From IMG/VR virus record IMGVR_UViG_3300036820_000002, positions 62,001 through 126,000 of that record: a DNA stretch of 64,000 nt. One strand, given 5' to 3'. A model generated the notes under the pieces. It saw only the letters and a list, made by a program, of their open reading frames with translations. It ran no database searches and was not told where the DNA came from. Positions 41,591 to 49,264 of the stretch are shown here, one piece after another. This DNA is from a virus. Position 1 is the stretch's first letter, and every line of letters begins with the position of its first letter. Position numbers and translations under genes: made by a program.

Positions 41591-42034
41591 ATGACCGTGA
41601 AGAAAGGCGACCGGGTCGCCTATACCGTCACCATCCGGGAAGCCCCGCATTTCCTGAATACCATCCGCGTCACCCGTTACGGCACCGTCACCGCTACCTG
41701 GGAGACCGGCCGCGAGCAGGGACCGAAAGTCAGGATCGCGGTGGAGAACTGGCAGGAGGGCTCCAGCAAGTACGCAGAGCGCTTCTCCAGGGACGTGGCA
41801 CCTGCCCATGCTGCTTATGACGGAGTGGAGTTCCGGACGTTCAGGGACGCTCAGGTGCGCATCTACGACCAGACTCTCGATGACGCCAGCGACATGTACA
41901 TCATGGAGGTCCTCGGGGTCACTGTCCGGGTGTACCGGCGGGCCGACGGCAGCCTGGTGCTGGGGGCTGAAACTGACAGCTACCCGCTGGACACCGACAT
42001 CTGCGGCACGCAGACAACCTACGGAGAGACATGA
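41591..42034 (+). CDS. Hypothetical beta-rich protein
   Basis: 147 residues. N-terminus MTVKKGDRVAYTVTIREAPH and VTRYGTVTATWETGREQGPK resemble SH3-like beta barrels. ATGA coupled to the next gene. Function unknown. Confidence 0.63.
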   Translation: MTVKKGDRVAYTVTIREAPHFLNTIRVTRYGTVTATWETGREQGPKVRIAVENWQEGSSKYAERFSRDVAPAHAAYDGVEFRTFRDAQVRIYDQTLDDASDMYIMEVLGVTVRVYRRADGSLVLGAETDSYPLDTDICGTQTTYGET

Positions 42035-42198
42035 GCACCGTCATCAGCATCACGTTCAGTGAGGACGTGCTCACAGCAGACCAGATGGCCGCCGTCATGC
42101 ACGCCGCCAGAGCTGCCGGTGCTCTCTGCTCGCAGATACAGAGCAGCATCGCACCCGGCCTCATCTACACCGAAGATCACCAGGAGGAGGAGCCATGA
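42031..42198 (+). CDS. Small hypothetical protein
   Basis: 55 residues, ATGA coupled at both ends. Starts MSTVISITFSEDVLTADQMA and is helical. Family unknown. Confidence 0.58.
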   Translation: MSTVISITFSEDVLTADQMAAVMHAARAAGALCSQIQSSIAPGLIYTEDHQEEEP

Positions 42199-42380
42199 TC
42201 CCGGTCCCCGGCAGCCACGTCCCCGAGGTCATCTATTTCGATGAATGGCATGTGAGCATCCCGGCCGAAGTGTGCCGGGCCTGCTCTGACTACAAGGCGG
42301 GATACTGGGTGCCCGCTTCTTTCTGCCCCCTCGCGAAAGCCGCGATGGGGCCGTGGCCCCAGGCAACCTACGGAGAATAG
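42195..42380 (+). CDS. Small hypothetical protein with Cys
   Basis: 61 residues, ATG just after GGAGGAGGAGCC and overlapping the prior stop. Contains EVCRACSDYKAGYWVPASFC. Family unknown. Confidence 0.6.
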   Translation: MIPVPGSHVPEVIYFDEWHVSIPAEVCRACSDYKAGYWVPASFCPLAKAAMGPWPQATYGE

Positions 42381-42381
42381 C

Positions 42382-42513
42382 ATGACGTTTGAGATCAGCG
42401 AAGAGCAGCAGCAGGACCACCACCACCACCACCACGACAAGCTAAGAGCTATCGACCCGGATCACGATCAGATCAGCTGCATGTGCTGCTGCACAGACTG
42501 CGGTGAAGGCTGA
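42382..42513 (+). CDS. Metal-binding micro-protein with natural six-His tract
   Basis: 43 residues. The N-terminus MTFEISEEQQQD is followed by six consecutive His, and the C-terminus has a Cys cluster SCMCCCTDCGEG. The ATG is one base after the previous stop, and an AAAGGAGG site for the next gene overlaps its end. The His and Cys runs point to a Ni/Zn/Cu-binding peptide, though the small size leaves some chance of a spurious frame. Confidence 0.6.
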   Translation: MTFEISEEQQQDHHHHHHDKLRAIDPDHDQISCMCCCTDCGEG

Positions 42514-42524
42514 AAGGAGGAACC

Positions 42525-43142
42525 ATGATCCCGGTCACCGCTGATGACGAGCTGCTGGCCAGCTACGTCGCGAACATCACCATCGCCTGGCACGCGGCGT
42601 CCCCGGACCAGCAGCAGCAAGGGCGCTCCTGGTACCGGACGGCCCAGGATCTTGCCTACGTCATCGGCGACGGCGACATACGGATGGGGGCCGGGCTGAT
42701 TGCGGCCCTGTCCGCCAACAAACGCTGGGAGCTGAATCTCACGCTGGCTAAGGATGCCGCTCAGGGTGATGTCCACGGCCACACCAAGGCCACCCTGGAC
42801 AAGGTCCGTGCCATCCTCTGCGGGGCCGATCCCGCAGGCATCCTCCCGCTGGACAAGAAGACCGGCGCCTTCTACCGGTGCATCCTGAACCCCGGTGATC
42901 CCGACCCGGTAGTGATCGACCGGCACGCCCACGATATCGCCGTGGGTTCTGTCTACGGCAACCAGGATCGCGGCCTGTCCAGCCTCGCCCGGTACGCCAC
43001 CCTCTCTCACGCCTACCGGGTGGCAGCGAGGGCGATCGGCGAGATACCCAGCATCGTGCAGGCCGCCACCTGGGTGGCTCACGTGGACATGCTCTCCGGG
43101 ACCGGAACCCGGGGATACAGGAACGGAAGGGATAACGGGTGA
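42525..43142 (+). CDS. DUF7178-like phage protein
   Basis: 205 residues, ATG after AAAGGAGGAACC. Shows WYRTAQDLAYVIGDGDIRMG, then GLIAALSANKRWELNLTLAK, RAFY-like TGAFYRCIL, VIDRHAHDIAVGS and VQAATWVAHVD. This order is shared by a widespread actinophage family (DUF7178 by memory), whose fold resembles DNA glycosylase-like helical proteins; enzyme activity is unproven. Confidence 0.72.
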   Translation: MIPVTADDELLASYVANITIAWHAASPDQQQQGRSWYRTAQDLAYVIGDGDIRMGAGLIAALSANKRWELNLTLAKDAAQGDVHGHTKATLDKVRAILCGADPAGILPLDKKTGAFYRCILNPGDPDPVVIDRHAHDIAVGSVYGNQDRGLSSLARYATLSHAYRVAARAIGEIPSIVQAATWVAHVDMLSGTGTRGYRNGRDNG

Positions 43143-43285
43143 CCGGTAACGACCGGCTGGACGCCGACATCGAGGACATGACCAAACTGGAACTCAAGCT
43201 CACCATCCGGCAGCTCATCAAGGACCCCAGGGTTCCTGATGACGCCGTCACCGACGCCGTGAGGACCGTCCTCACCGCTAGCTAG
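43139..43285 (+). CDS. Small hypothetical protein
   Basis: 48 residues, GTGA coupled to the previous gene. DRLDADIEDMTKLELKLTIR then QLIKDPRVPDDAVTDAVRTV; helical. Family unknown. Confidence 0.58.
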   Translation: MTGNDRLDADIEDMTKLELKLTIRQLIKDPRVPDDAVTDAVRTVLTAS

Positions 43286-43320
43286 AAGAGATAGGCCCCG
43301 AAAAGAAGAGAAGGAAGCAA

Positions 43321-44637
43321 ATGATCCTCGACGCGCGCAACGCCGACCTGGAAACCATCTACGACATCCTGACCCGGCAGCGGGCACGGCGCCTCGACCT
43401 GGTCGTGGGCAGCGGGCTGATCTCAGCCCATGACGCCAGCATCGTGATCGCCGACACCCCCGCCACCCAGGTGGTCGGCGAGGACGGGGTGACCCGTTCA
43501 GCCGGGCTGTACCGGCCCACGCCGATCGCCGATGAGGGGCTGGGCATGAAGCTGTCCATTCCGCCGGCGTACCTCAAGCAGCTCCGCGTCAGCCGGCCCG
43601 ATCTTTATGACGCGAACGTGAACGGGATGCTGCAAGGCCTGAAGGACTACGGCTGGCCCGGTCCGGACGGGATCAGCCCGGAGCCGGAGGAGATCTACCC
43701 GCCGTTCGGCAAGAACCTGCTGCTGCGGCTGCTGCGCGGCGATGACAGCGAGGAAGGCGTGCTGCGGGCCGTCCTCAGCCCGAAGTACAAGGTCATCGAT
43801 AACCTGGACGTGCTGCTGGCGGTAATGGCAGGGATGCAGGAAGCCGGGGTCAACGCTGTCCCGGGAACCTGCGACCTGTCGGACCGGCGGATGTTCGCCC
43901 GGTTCGACGTACCGGAGGTCGCCGCGCTGGCCCCGCAGCTGCTGGCGGGCTACCGCAGCCCCTTCGACGGCCCCGGCGGAGCGGAGCGGGCGGGCCAGGA
44001 CCAGCCCGGCTACCGGTTCCGCGCGGAGCGGGGCAGCTGGAGCCCGGAGGCAGCCCTGCGGGCAGCTCATGCTGAAGGGCAGGGCTATGAGCCGGGCACG
44101 GAGCCGGTCGTGTGGGCCGGGCTGGTGGTCAGCAACTCCGACACCGGCGGCGGGGCACGCACCATCGCGCCGCAGATCCGGGTCCGCGTCTGCAAGAACG
44201 GCCTCACCCTGCTGGCGGAGGCGGACAAGCGCATCCACCTCGGGTCCGCGCAGGAAGAGGGAGTCATCGAGTGGTCGGCGGAAACCCAGGAGCAGGAGCT
44301 GGCGCTGATCACCGCCCAGACCAAGGACGCGGTCCGCACCTTCCTGAGCCCGGACTGGTTCGGTGCCCAGGTCGCCGCCATCGAGGCGAAGGCGGGGGTC
44401 GTGATCAGGGAGCCGGAGCCGGTGGTCCGCGAGGTCGCCAGGGCGGCCGGATTCACCAAGGCCGAGGCTGAGGGCATCCTGCAGCACTTCTTCCGGGGCG
44501 GCGGCGGCACTGCCGGGATGGTGGCCAACGCGGTCACCAGCTTCAGCCAGACGCTGCCGAGTCCGGAGCGGGCCGCTGAGATGGATGCCAGGGCGGTGAC
44601 CGTGATGAACCACGCGGCCCGGATCGCCGTCCGGTAA
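43321..44637 (+). CDS. DUF932-like phage/plasmid protein
   Basis: 438 residues. Contains LRAVLSPKYKVIDNLDVLLA around 160, DLSDRRMFARFDVPEV, GLVVSNSDTGGGARTIAPQI and VRVCKNGLTLLAEADK, which are the landmarks of DUF932 (phage/plasmid-like protein). Such proteins occur near replication and recombination genes and may be DNA-annealing-related, which is an inference from neighbourhoods in other genomes. It is the largest protein of its coupled run. Confidence 0.8.
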   Translation: MILDARNADLETIYDILTRQRARRLDLVVGSGLISAHDASIVIADTPATQVVGEDGVTRSAGLYRPTPIADEGLGMKLSIPPAYLKQLRVSRPDLYDANVNGMLQGLKDYGWPGPDGISPEPEEIYPPFGKNLLLRLLRGDDSEEGVLRAVLSPKYKVIDNLDVLLAVMAGMQEAGVNAVPGTCDLSDRRMFARFDVPEVAALAPQLLAGYRSPFDGPGGAERAGQDQPGYRFRAERGSWSPEAALRAAHAEGQGYEPGTEPVVWAGLVVSNSDTGGGARTIAPQIRVRVCKNGLTLLAEADKRIHLGSAQEEGVIEWSAETQEQELALITAQTKDAVRTFLSPDWFGAQVAAIEAKAGVVIREPEPVVREVARAAGFTKAEAEGILQHFFRGGGGTAGMVANAVTSFSQTLPSPERAAEMDARAVTVMNHAARIAVR

Positions 44638-44643
44638 GAAGCC

Positions 44644-44705
44644 GGTGACCTCCGGCGGCCACTACGACCTCGTCGCCCGATGACGCGTCGCTGCCGGGGG
44701 TCACC
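44644..44705. repeat. 16-bp imperfect stem-loop after the DUF932 gene
   Basis: GGTGACCTCCGGCGGC pairs with GCTGCCGGGGGTCACC with two wobble pairs and a 30-base loop. No U-run. Possible terminator or mRNA stability element. Confidence 0.5.
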
Positions 44706-44726
44706 ACAGCAGAGGGAGAAACCAGC

Positions 44727-45038
44727 ATGATCGAGGTATTCCGGACGGAAAACCCGCCGTTCCAGGGGGAGGTCTTCTACACGATCATCTCCGAGGATAC
44801 CGGGAGCATCGTCATCGATACCGAGGCAGGCACGATCGACCTCAGCCGGGTCGCCGGGATCTTCGGCTCCGGTGAGGTAGCAGGAATCGTCGGCGGGGGT
44901 GACTTCCCCCGCACCGCCATGGTCACGGTGATGCCTCATGACATAGGACGCCGCCTGTACCGCATGCGGGCTGGCGGCAGCTACATATGGCAGGCAGAGA
45001 GCGACCCGGACCGCGCAGCGAGGATCGCTGCCGGGTAA
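44727..45038 (+). CDS. EVFR-VFYTI family protein, copy A
   Basis: 103 residues. Its landmarks EVFRTENPP, GEVFYTIISEDTGS, AGTIDLSRVAGI and DIGRRLYRMRAGGSYIWQAE are shared with the protein at 45167, so the two are tandem paralogues. ATG after AGAGGGAGAAACCAGC. Unknown family. Confidence 0.65.
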   Translation: MIEVFRTENPPFQGEVFYTIISEDTGSIVIDTEAGTIDLSRVAGIFGSGEVAGIVGGGDFPRTAMVTVMPHDIGRRLYRMRAGGSYIWQAESDPDRAARIAAG

Positions 45039-45046
45039 CAGTAACC

Positions 45047-45094
45047 CCCGGCGGCCATCTCACCCCCGTCACCCATCGAGTATGCGCCGCCGGG
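45047..45094. repeat. 9-bp GC stem-loop between paralogues
   Basis: CCCGGCGGC pairs with GCCGCCGGG, 30-base loop. A similar hairpin follows the DUF932 gene, using the same GGCGGCC core. Confidence 0.5.
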
Positions 45095-45116
45095 AATTAC
45101 CCCAGAGGAGAAACCA

Positions 45117-45170
45117 TTGGATTACCGGATCACCATCAAGAAGCTGGACGGCTTCGGGAGGACCACGTGA
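45117..45170 (+). CDS. 17-codon coupling mini-gene
   Basis: TTG start eight bases after AGAGGAG, reading LDYRITIKKLDGFGRTT, and ending in a stop that overlaps the next GTG start as GTGA. It may serve to deliver ribosomes to the downstream gene. Confidence 0.4.
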   Translation: MDYRITIKKLDGFGRTT

Positions 45171-45625
45171 AAGAAGTATTCAGGGACACCGACCCGCGCA
45201 GTGACCGCACAGTCTTCCATGACGGTGATGTATTCTACACCATCATGAAGGAAGATACCGGTGCGGAGAGCATTCCCACTCAGGTAGGCACGATCAATGC
45301 CTGGCAGGTGATCGGGTGGAAATTCCCTGCTGTCGTATCCTCAGATACGGGCCGCCGTCTCTATCGCCGCAGTGACAGTGATGGCCATTATTTCTGGCGT
45401 ACGGAAACAGGTCTGGAATACCGGAGCAGGCTCTGCGAGCAGGAAGCGGATAAGAAGAAGCGCCCCCCTATCGAGGAGGAGCGCTCACGGCTGCTCGCGG
45501 AGGAAGTCGCTCATCATGAGGCTAATATGCGCGCCGAGATGAAGCGGTTCAGCCGCGAGATGCAGCGCATCCAGGATCTTTACCGGCTGCGCACGGAGAC
45601 CCCGAGTGATCCTGCTCTCGGCTGA
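45167..45625 (+). CDS. EVFR-VFYTI family protein, copy B, with coiled-coil tail
   Basis: 152 residues from a GTG five bases after GGGAGG. The N-terminal 85 residues match copy A (KEVFRDTDPR, DVFYTIMKEDTGAES, VGTINAWQVIG, DTGRRLYRRSDSDGHYFWRT). A C-terminal 60-residue coiled coil (EEERSRLLAEEVAHHEANMR) is added. Confidence 0.65.
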   Translation: MKEVFRDTDPRSDRTVFHDGDVFYTIMKEDTGAESIPTQVGTINAWQVIGWKFPAVVSSDTGRRLYRRSDSDGHYFWRTETGLEYRSRLCEQEADKKKRPPIEEERSRLLAEEVAHHEANMRAEMKRFSREMQRIQDLYRLRTETPSDPALG

Positions 45626-45686
45626 GGGTGGCCCGCTCGTCGGCCATCTCCAAGCGGAACGCACCGCATGTCACTACCATTGGCGG

Positions 45687-45692
45687 TATACT
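45687..45692 (+). promoter_or_regulatory. Candidate -10 hexamer TATACT upstream of the RHH gene
   Basis: TATACT lies 33 bases before the RHH gene in GGCGGTATACTACC. An RHH protein often represses itself at such a site. No clear -35. Confidence 0.35.
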
Positions 45693-45724
45693 ACCATGTT
45701 TACCACCAAACGAAAGGGCTTCGC

Positions 45725-46333
45725 ATGGCGAAGACATCCATATATCTGCCTGACGACCTGGCCGAGCAGGTCCGCGCTTACGGCATCCCGGTATCCGAGG
45801 TTGCCCAGACCGCGCTGCGCCAGGCCGTCAAAGACGCCGAGATCAAGGGGAGCATCATGACAAACATCCAGGCCGTGGCCGACCGAATGAAGGGGATCAT
45901 CGCCGCAGAGACCGAGACCAAGGGAGCGGAGATTCGCAAGCTCGGCACTAAGTGGGCTCGTGAGAGCGCCACGGCGGGCGAGCTTGAATACCTGGCGACC
46001 TACGACAAGGCGGATGGCTTCAACGCGCCGATAAGCCTGGTCATGTACCTAGATACGGGTGCTCCCTTCGGACCGAGCAGGCCGTATTGGGCAGAATTCC
46101 AAAACGGCGCCCGCGAGGTCTGGGGTGCCGTCCAGCCTCTCCTAACGGAAATGGATAATCACGGGTTTACGGTCCCGGTTGGGTCTGGCGGCTATTCGGG
46201 GACAGTCACCCCGGAGTACCAGCTGTGGCTGCTGCGCGAACCGGCGCCAGATGCCCCGCTCGCCGAACATGAAAGGAAAGGAAAAGTACATGGATTACAC
46301 CACCTGCGCCCCGCGCGGGGCGCAGCTCCTTGA
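45725..46333 (+). CDS. Ribbon-helix-helix protein fused to an unknown domain
   Basis: 202 residues, ATG after GAAAGG. Residues 1-45 are an RHH domain (MAKTSIYLPDDLAEQVRAYG then IPVSEVAQTALRQAVKD), as in CcdA/CopG antitoxins and regulators. A linker with MKGIIAAETETKGAEIRKLG follows, then a C-terminal domain (LEYLATYDKADGFNAPISLV, YWAEFQNGAREVWGAVQPL) I do not recognise. No partner toxin gene is adjacent. The 3' end overlaps the next gene by 44 bases. Confidence 0.7.
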   Translation: MAKTSIYLPDDLAEQVRAYGIPVSEVAQTALRQAVKDAEIKGSIMTNIQAVADRMKGIIAAETETKGAEIRKLGTKWARESATAGELEYLATYDKADGFNAPISLVMYLDTGAPFGPSRPYWAEFQNGAREVWGAVQPLLTEMDNHGFTVPVGSGGYSGTVTPEYQLWLLREPAPDAPLAEHERKGKVHGLHHLRPARGAAP

Positions 46334-46790
46334 CGGCAGGAACCCGCAGTGGCCGTTCAGGATCCGGCTGGATACCCTCGACATGTCTGACCCGGAGAAC
46401 TGCATCATCGGGCAGCTCTACGACGGGATGAGCTATGACCATGGCCTGGAGACCCTGCTAGGCATTGATCCGGCCCAGGCACGCACCTACGGCTTCGATC
46501 TGCCGCATGAGCTGAGAAACGGCCAGGAGATCGTCGACGGCTACAAGCGGCTCAACAGCGAGTGGACGGAGCTGATCCGGACCCGCCGTGAGGCAATGGC
46601 CCGTACCGTGATCACCCTCACCGGCCCCGACGACAAACGGCTGGCAAGGCAGGCGTTCCGTTCGCTAGCTGCGGACCTGCGCGACCACGTCAAGCGGAAG
46701 GCATTTGCCGGAGATTCCTGCAAGGATTACTGCAAGCGCATGCGTGCCGATGCCGCCCGGCTGGAGAGACTTGCAGAGGAACTCGGGTGA
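46290..46790 (+). CDS. GQLYGSY-family protein, copy 4
   Basis: 166 residues from ATG after GAAAGGAAAGGAAAAGTAC. Family landmarks: GAQLLDGRNPQWPFRI, LDTLDMSDPENCIIGQLYDG, RTYGFDLP, YKRLNSEWTELIRTRRE. The C-terminal 70 residues are a basic helical extension (LRDHVKRKAFAGDSCKDYCK). It overlaps the RHH gene and is 10 kb from copies 1-3. Confidence 0.72.
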   Translation: MDYTTCAPRGAQLLDGRNPQWPFRIRLDTLDMSDPENCIIGQLYDGMSYDHGLETLLGIDPAQARTYGFDLPHELRNGQEIVDGYKRLNSEWTELIRTRREAMARTVITLTGPDDKRLARQAFRSLAADLRDHVKRKAFAGDSCKDYCKRMRADAARLERLAEELG

Positions 46791-46948
46791 GCGGCTACTG
46801 GAGCGACCTCCGCGACTCCATCGGCGCTATCGTGGACTACCTCTGGGACGCGGAAGAAGCCGATTACCGGGAGCAGGAAAGGCTCGGCGACACGGGCAAT
46901 CACATCTTCACGGACTTGCAGAGGGTCAGGGAATGGCTAGAACCATGA
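46787..46948 (+). CDS. Small acidic hypothetical protein
   Basis: 53 residues, GTGA coupled. SGYWSDLRDSIGAIVDYLWD then AEEADYREQERLGDTG; helical. Overlaps the next ATG by four bases. Confidence 0.57.
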   Translation: MSGYWSDLRDSIGAIVDYLWDAEEADYREQERLGDTGNHIFTDLQRVREWLEP

Positions 46949-47238
46949 CAGAGAAGGAAGCCGTGGATATCACCGGGATGAGCAACGGGGAGCTGATGCG
47001 CCTCCAGATTCAGTACAGGCGGGAACACCCGAACCCGTACACCGTGGAACTTCACGAGCGAGCCGCCCGACTGGCGGCGGAACGTGTTACCGAGCGCAAG
47101 ATAGCTGAAGCCGGCTGGGAGCTGGAGAAGGACACAGCCGGAGCGCAGGCTACCGGGCTCAGCCTAGATAAGTACCGCGAGGTCAAGGCCGTCGTCATTC
47201 CTGACTACGAAGAGAAAATAAGCCTGTTCAGGTTCTGA
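46945..47238 (+). CDS. Hypothetical protein
   Basis: 97 residues from the ATG at 46945 (another ATG at 46933 is in frame). Charged and helical (ITGMSNGELMRLQIQYRREH; LAAERVTERKIAEAGWELEK). Family unknown. Confidence 0.6.
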   Translation: MTEKEAVDITGMSNGELMRLQIQYRREHPNPYTVELHERAARLAAERVTERKIAEAGWELEKDTAGAQATGLSLDKYREVKAVVIPDYEEKISLFRF

Positions 47239-47285
47239 TCCCTTACCTGCATTATACCGGAAAAGAAAAGAAAGGTACCAGGACA

Positions 47286-47747
47286 ATGAGAGATTACCCG
47301 CCGCCGCGTCCGGTCGATCCCGCCGACGTGGCCCGCATCATCCGACTGAACCCCGAGCGCCACTACCAGGGGGGATGGATCACCAATCCGTCCAGCGTCC
47401 GGGAGACACTGGTGGAGGAAGCGCGCCCCTACGCCAGCCGGCCGTACCCGGCCCTCCCTAAGGACCCGCGCCACCCGGTCTGCCAGACCAGGGCGTGCGT
47501 CGGCGGCTGGGCGGCCATCCTGGGCGCTCCTGACGGCACCCTTATCACCTTCGGCGGCGGCCTGGAGTTCCCCGACGGCAGCCGTGCCGCCGTGAGCAGC
47601 TATGCCCGCGACGCGATGGGCATCACCATCGACGCCGCCATACTGCTCTTCGACGGGAATAACACCCGCAATCAGGTGCTGGAAGCTCTCGACGAGCTGG
47701 CGCTGGACCGGGACGCGGACATCTCGTGGATCTTCATCGAGGACTAG
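47286..47747 (+). CDS. Phage hypothetical protein with Cys motif
   Basis: 153 residues, preceded by GGAAAAGAAAAGAAAGGTACC. Contains RLNPERHYQGGWIT, then CQTRACVGGWAAILGAPDG, and ARDAMGITIDAAILLFDGNN. The CxTxACVGGWA pattern recurs in actinophage and other proteins of unknown function. Confidence 0.68.
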   Translation: MRDYPPPRPVDPADVARIIRLNPERHYQGGWITNPSSVRETLVEEARPYASRPYPALPKDPRHPVCQTRACVGGWAAILGAPDGTLITFGGGLEFPDGSRAAVSSYARDAMGITIDAAILLFDGNNTRNQVLEALDELALDRDADISWIFIED

Positions 47748-47752
47748 GGCAG

Positions 47753-47780
47753 TTGACATGCTCATGGAGCATGCTAAGCT
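47753..47780 (+). promoter_or_regulatory. Promoter with a palindrome filling its spacer
   Basis: TTGACA (47753-47758) and TAAGCT (47775-47780) are separated by 16 bp. CATGCTC-ATG-GAGCATG (47757-47773) is an inverted repeat between them, ideally placed for a repressor. It drives the gene at 47817. Confidence 0.7.
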
Positions 47781-47816
47781 CGCATCCGGATTGTCCCCCG
47801 AAAAGAAAGAACAGGC

Positions 47817-48455
47817 ATGACACAGACCGCGATCCCCCGGCTCAGCCTCGGCGAGCCCGTCACTGCTGAGCAATTCGCCGCCGCGATGACCGCCGGCTAC
47901 ACGGAGCTGGAAAGGCTGGCCAGTCATCACGGCTGGTGCGGCGGCTGGCGGCAGTACGCCGCCAGGCTGACCCCCGCCTACCAGGACGTCTACGGGGTCA
48001 GCTCCGTCCGGCCGGTCACCTTCCAGTGGCCGGTGCCGCCAGAGGACCTCACCGAGCAGGCCCGCGCCCGCTACGCCGGGCTGGAGAATGACTTCTACCG
48101 CCAGGAACTGGCCACCTTCCGCCGCCGTGGCCTCGGGATGGTCGCGCAGAATCGGCTCAGCCTTGCTGACGCCAACCGCGTCCTGGTCGCCATGGGCCTC
48201 CCGTCCTATGAAACCCCGGACGCAGGCTGCGCCTACAACGCCTACCCGGCAGGATTCGTCCTGGATGTCCCGGCCGACTACGACGACACTGCTGTCAAGG
48301 CGGCTATCCAGGGTGCTTACCAGGCCTGGCTGTCCGCACTGCCGGAGGGCTTCACCGCCTACAGCGGCAACGCGGAGAAGATTGCCGGACGTTCGGTACA
48401 GCTGGAGGCCCGCAACGCCCCGGTAGTGGCACCTGCCGACTGCGACCAGGTGTAA
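47817..48455 (+). CDS. VTxEQFA-family protein, copy A
   Basis: 212 residues. It shares with the next gene VTAEQFAAAMTAGYTELERL, a Trp-containing helix (HHGWCGGWRQYAARL), FQWPVPPEDLTEQARARYAG, FRRRGLGMVAQNRLSLADAN, MGLPSYETPD and a C-terminal ALPEGFTAYSG. Tandem paralogue of the protein at 48532; unknown family. It has its own promoter and is followed by a strong stem-loop. Confidence 0.7.
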   Translation: MTQTAIPRLSLGEPVTAEQFAAAMTAGYTELERLASHHGWCGGWRQYAARLTPAYQDVYGVSSVRPVTFQWPVPPEDLTEQARARYAGLENDFYRQELATFRRRGLGMVAQNRLSLADANRVLVAMGLPSYETPDAGCAYNAYPAGFVLDVPADYDDTAVKAAIQGAYQAWLSALPEGFTAYSGNAEKIAGRSVQLEARNAPVVAPADCDQV

Positions 48456-48460
48456 CCCTC

Positions 48461-48501
48461 ACGGGGGTGCCCGCATCACAGAGGCATGCGGGCACCCCCG
48501 T
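48461..48501. terminator. Perfect 16-bp stem-loop between the paralogues
   Basis: ACGGGGGTGCCCGCAT pairs exactly with ATGCGGGCACCCCCGT across a 9-base loop. No U-run. Probable actinobacterial-type terminator or mRNA end stabiliser. Confidence 0.65.
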
Positions 48502-48531
48502 CCGGATCAGGAAAAGAAAAGGAATCATCGC

Positions 48532-49167
48532 ATGGCTATCACGAAGAGCAGCAAGGTAACCCCCCTCAACCTCAGCGGGCCTGTCACTCGCGAGCAGTTC
48601 GCGACGGCCATCACCCTGGCCTGGCCCGAGCTGAAGCAGCTGGCCGTCAGCAAGCGCTGGTGCCGGGGCTGGCTGGACACCCTCCGGAAGATCTCCCCGG
48701 TCTTCCCGCACCCCGGCGAGCAGGAGCCCGACCTGAGCCGGGCCAGCTACACCTGGCCGGTACCCCGCGAAGACCTGACCAGCGCCGCGCAGGCCCGCTA
48801 TGAGGCGGAGGAGCTGGCGTTCTACGCAACCGCGCTCACCCAGTTCCGGCGCCGGGCGCTGTACTTCGCCCAGAAGGGGACCGTCACCCTGGCGGAGGTC
48901 AACACCGTCTTCGCCGCGATGGGACTGCCGCAGTACGATGCGCCGGACCTGCCTGCCCAGTACTACATGTACACCGGCTCGACGCGGATCTCGGTGGCAC
49001 CCGGCTTCCAGGGCAATGTCCAGGAGGTCCTCCGCGAGGCACTCGCGAACGCCCTCCCCGAGGGCATCACCATCACCGATGGCTGGAACCCCCTGTCCGC
49101 CGACCTGGAAATCGCCAGGACCCCGCAGGTCGCTGACAGTGACTTCGAGCCCGTCCGCGAGGACTGA
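48532..49167 (+). CDS. VTxEQFA-family protein, copy B
   Basis: 211 residues, ATG after GGAAAAGAAAAGGAATCATCGC. Matches copy A through VTREQFATAITLAWPELKQL, RWCRGWLDTL, YTWPVPREDLTSAAQARYEA, FRRRALYFAQKGTVTLAEVN, MGLPQYDAPD and ALPEGITITDG. Duplication is old, as identity is modest. Function unknown. Confidence 0.7.
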   Translation: MAITKSSKVTPLNLSGPVTREQFATAITLAWPELKQLAVSKRWCRGWLDTLRKISPVFPHPGEQEPDLSRASYTWPVPREDLTSAAQARYEAEELAFYATALTQFRRRALYFAQKGTVTLAEVNTVFAAMGLPQYDAPDLPAQYYMYTGSTRISVAPGFQGNVQEVLREALANALPEGITITDGWNPLSADLEIARTPQVADSDFEPVRED

Positions 49168-49212
49168 CCGCCCTCGCGCTGAGAAGCACAGGTCACCACC
49201 CGGGCGGGGTGC

Positions 49213-49243
49213 GAGCACCAGGGCAGCGATGACCCTGGTGCTC
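49213..49243. terminator. Perfect 11-bp stem-loop after paralogue B
   Basis: GAGCACCAGGG pairs with CCCTGGTGCTC across a 9-base loop, followed by TTCCC. Same design as the preceding intergenic stem-loop. Confidence 0.6.
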
Positions 49244-49264
49244 TTCCCGCAGAGAGGAGCATGC

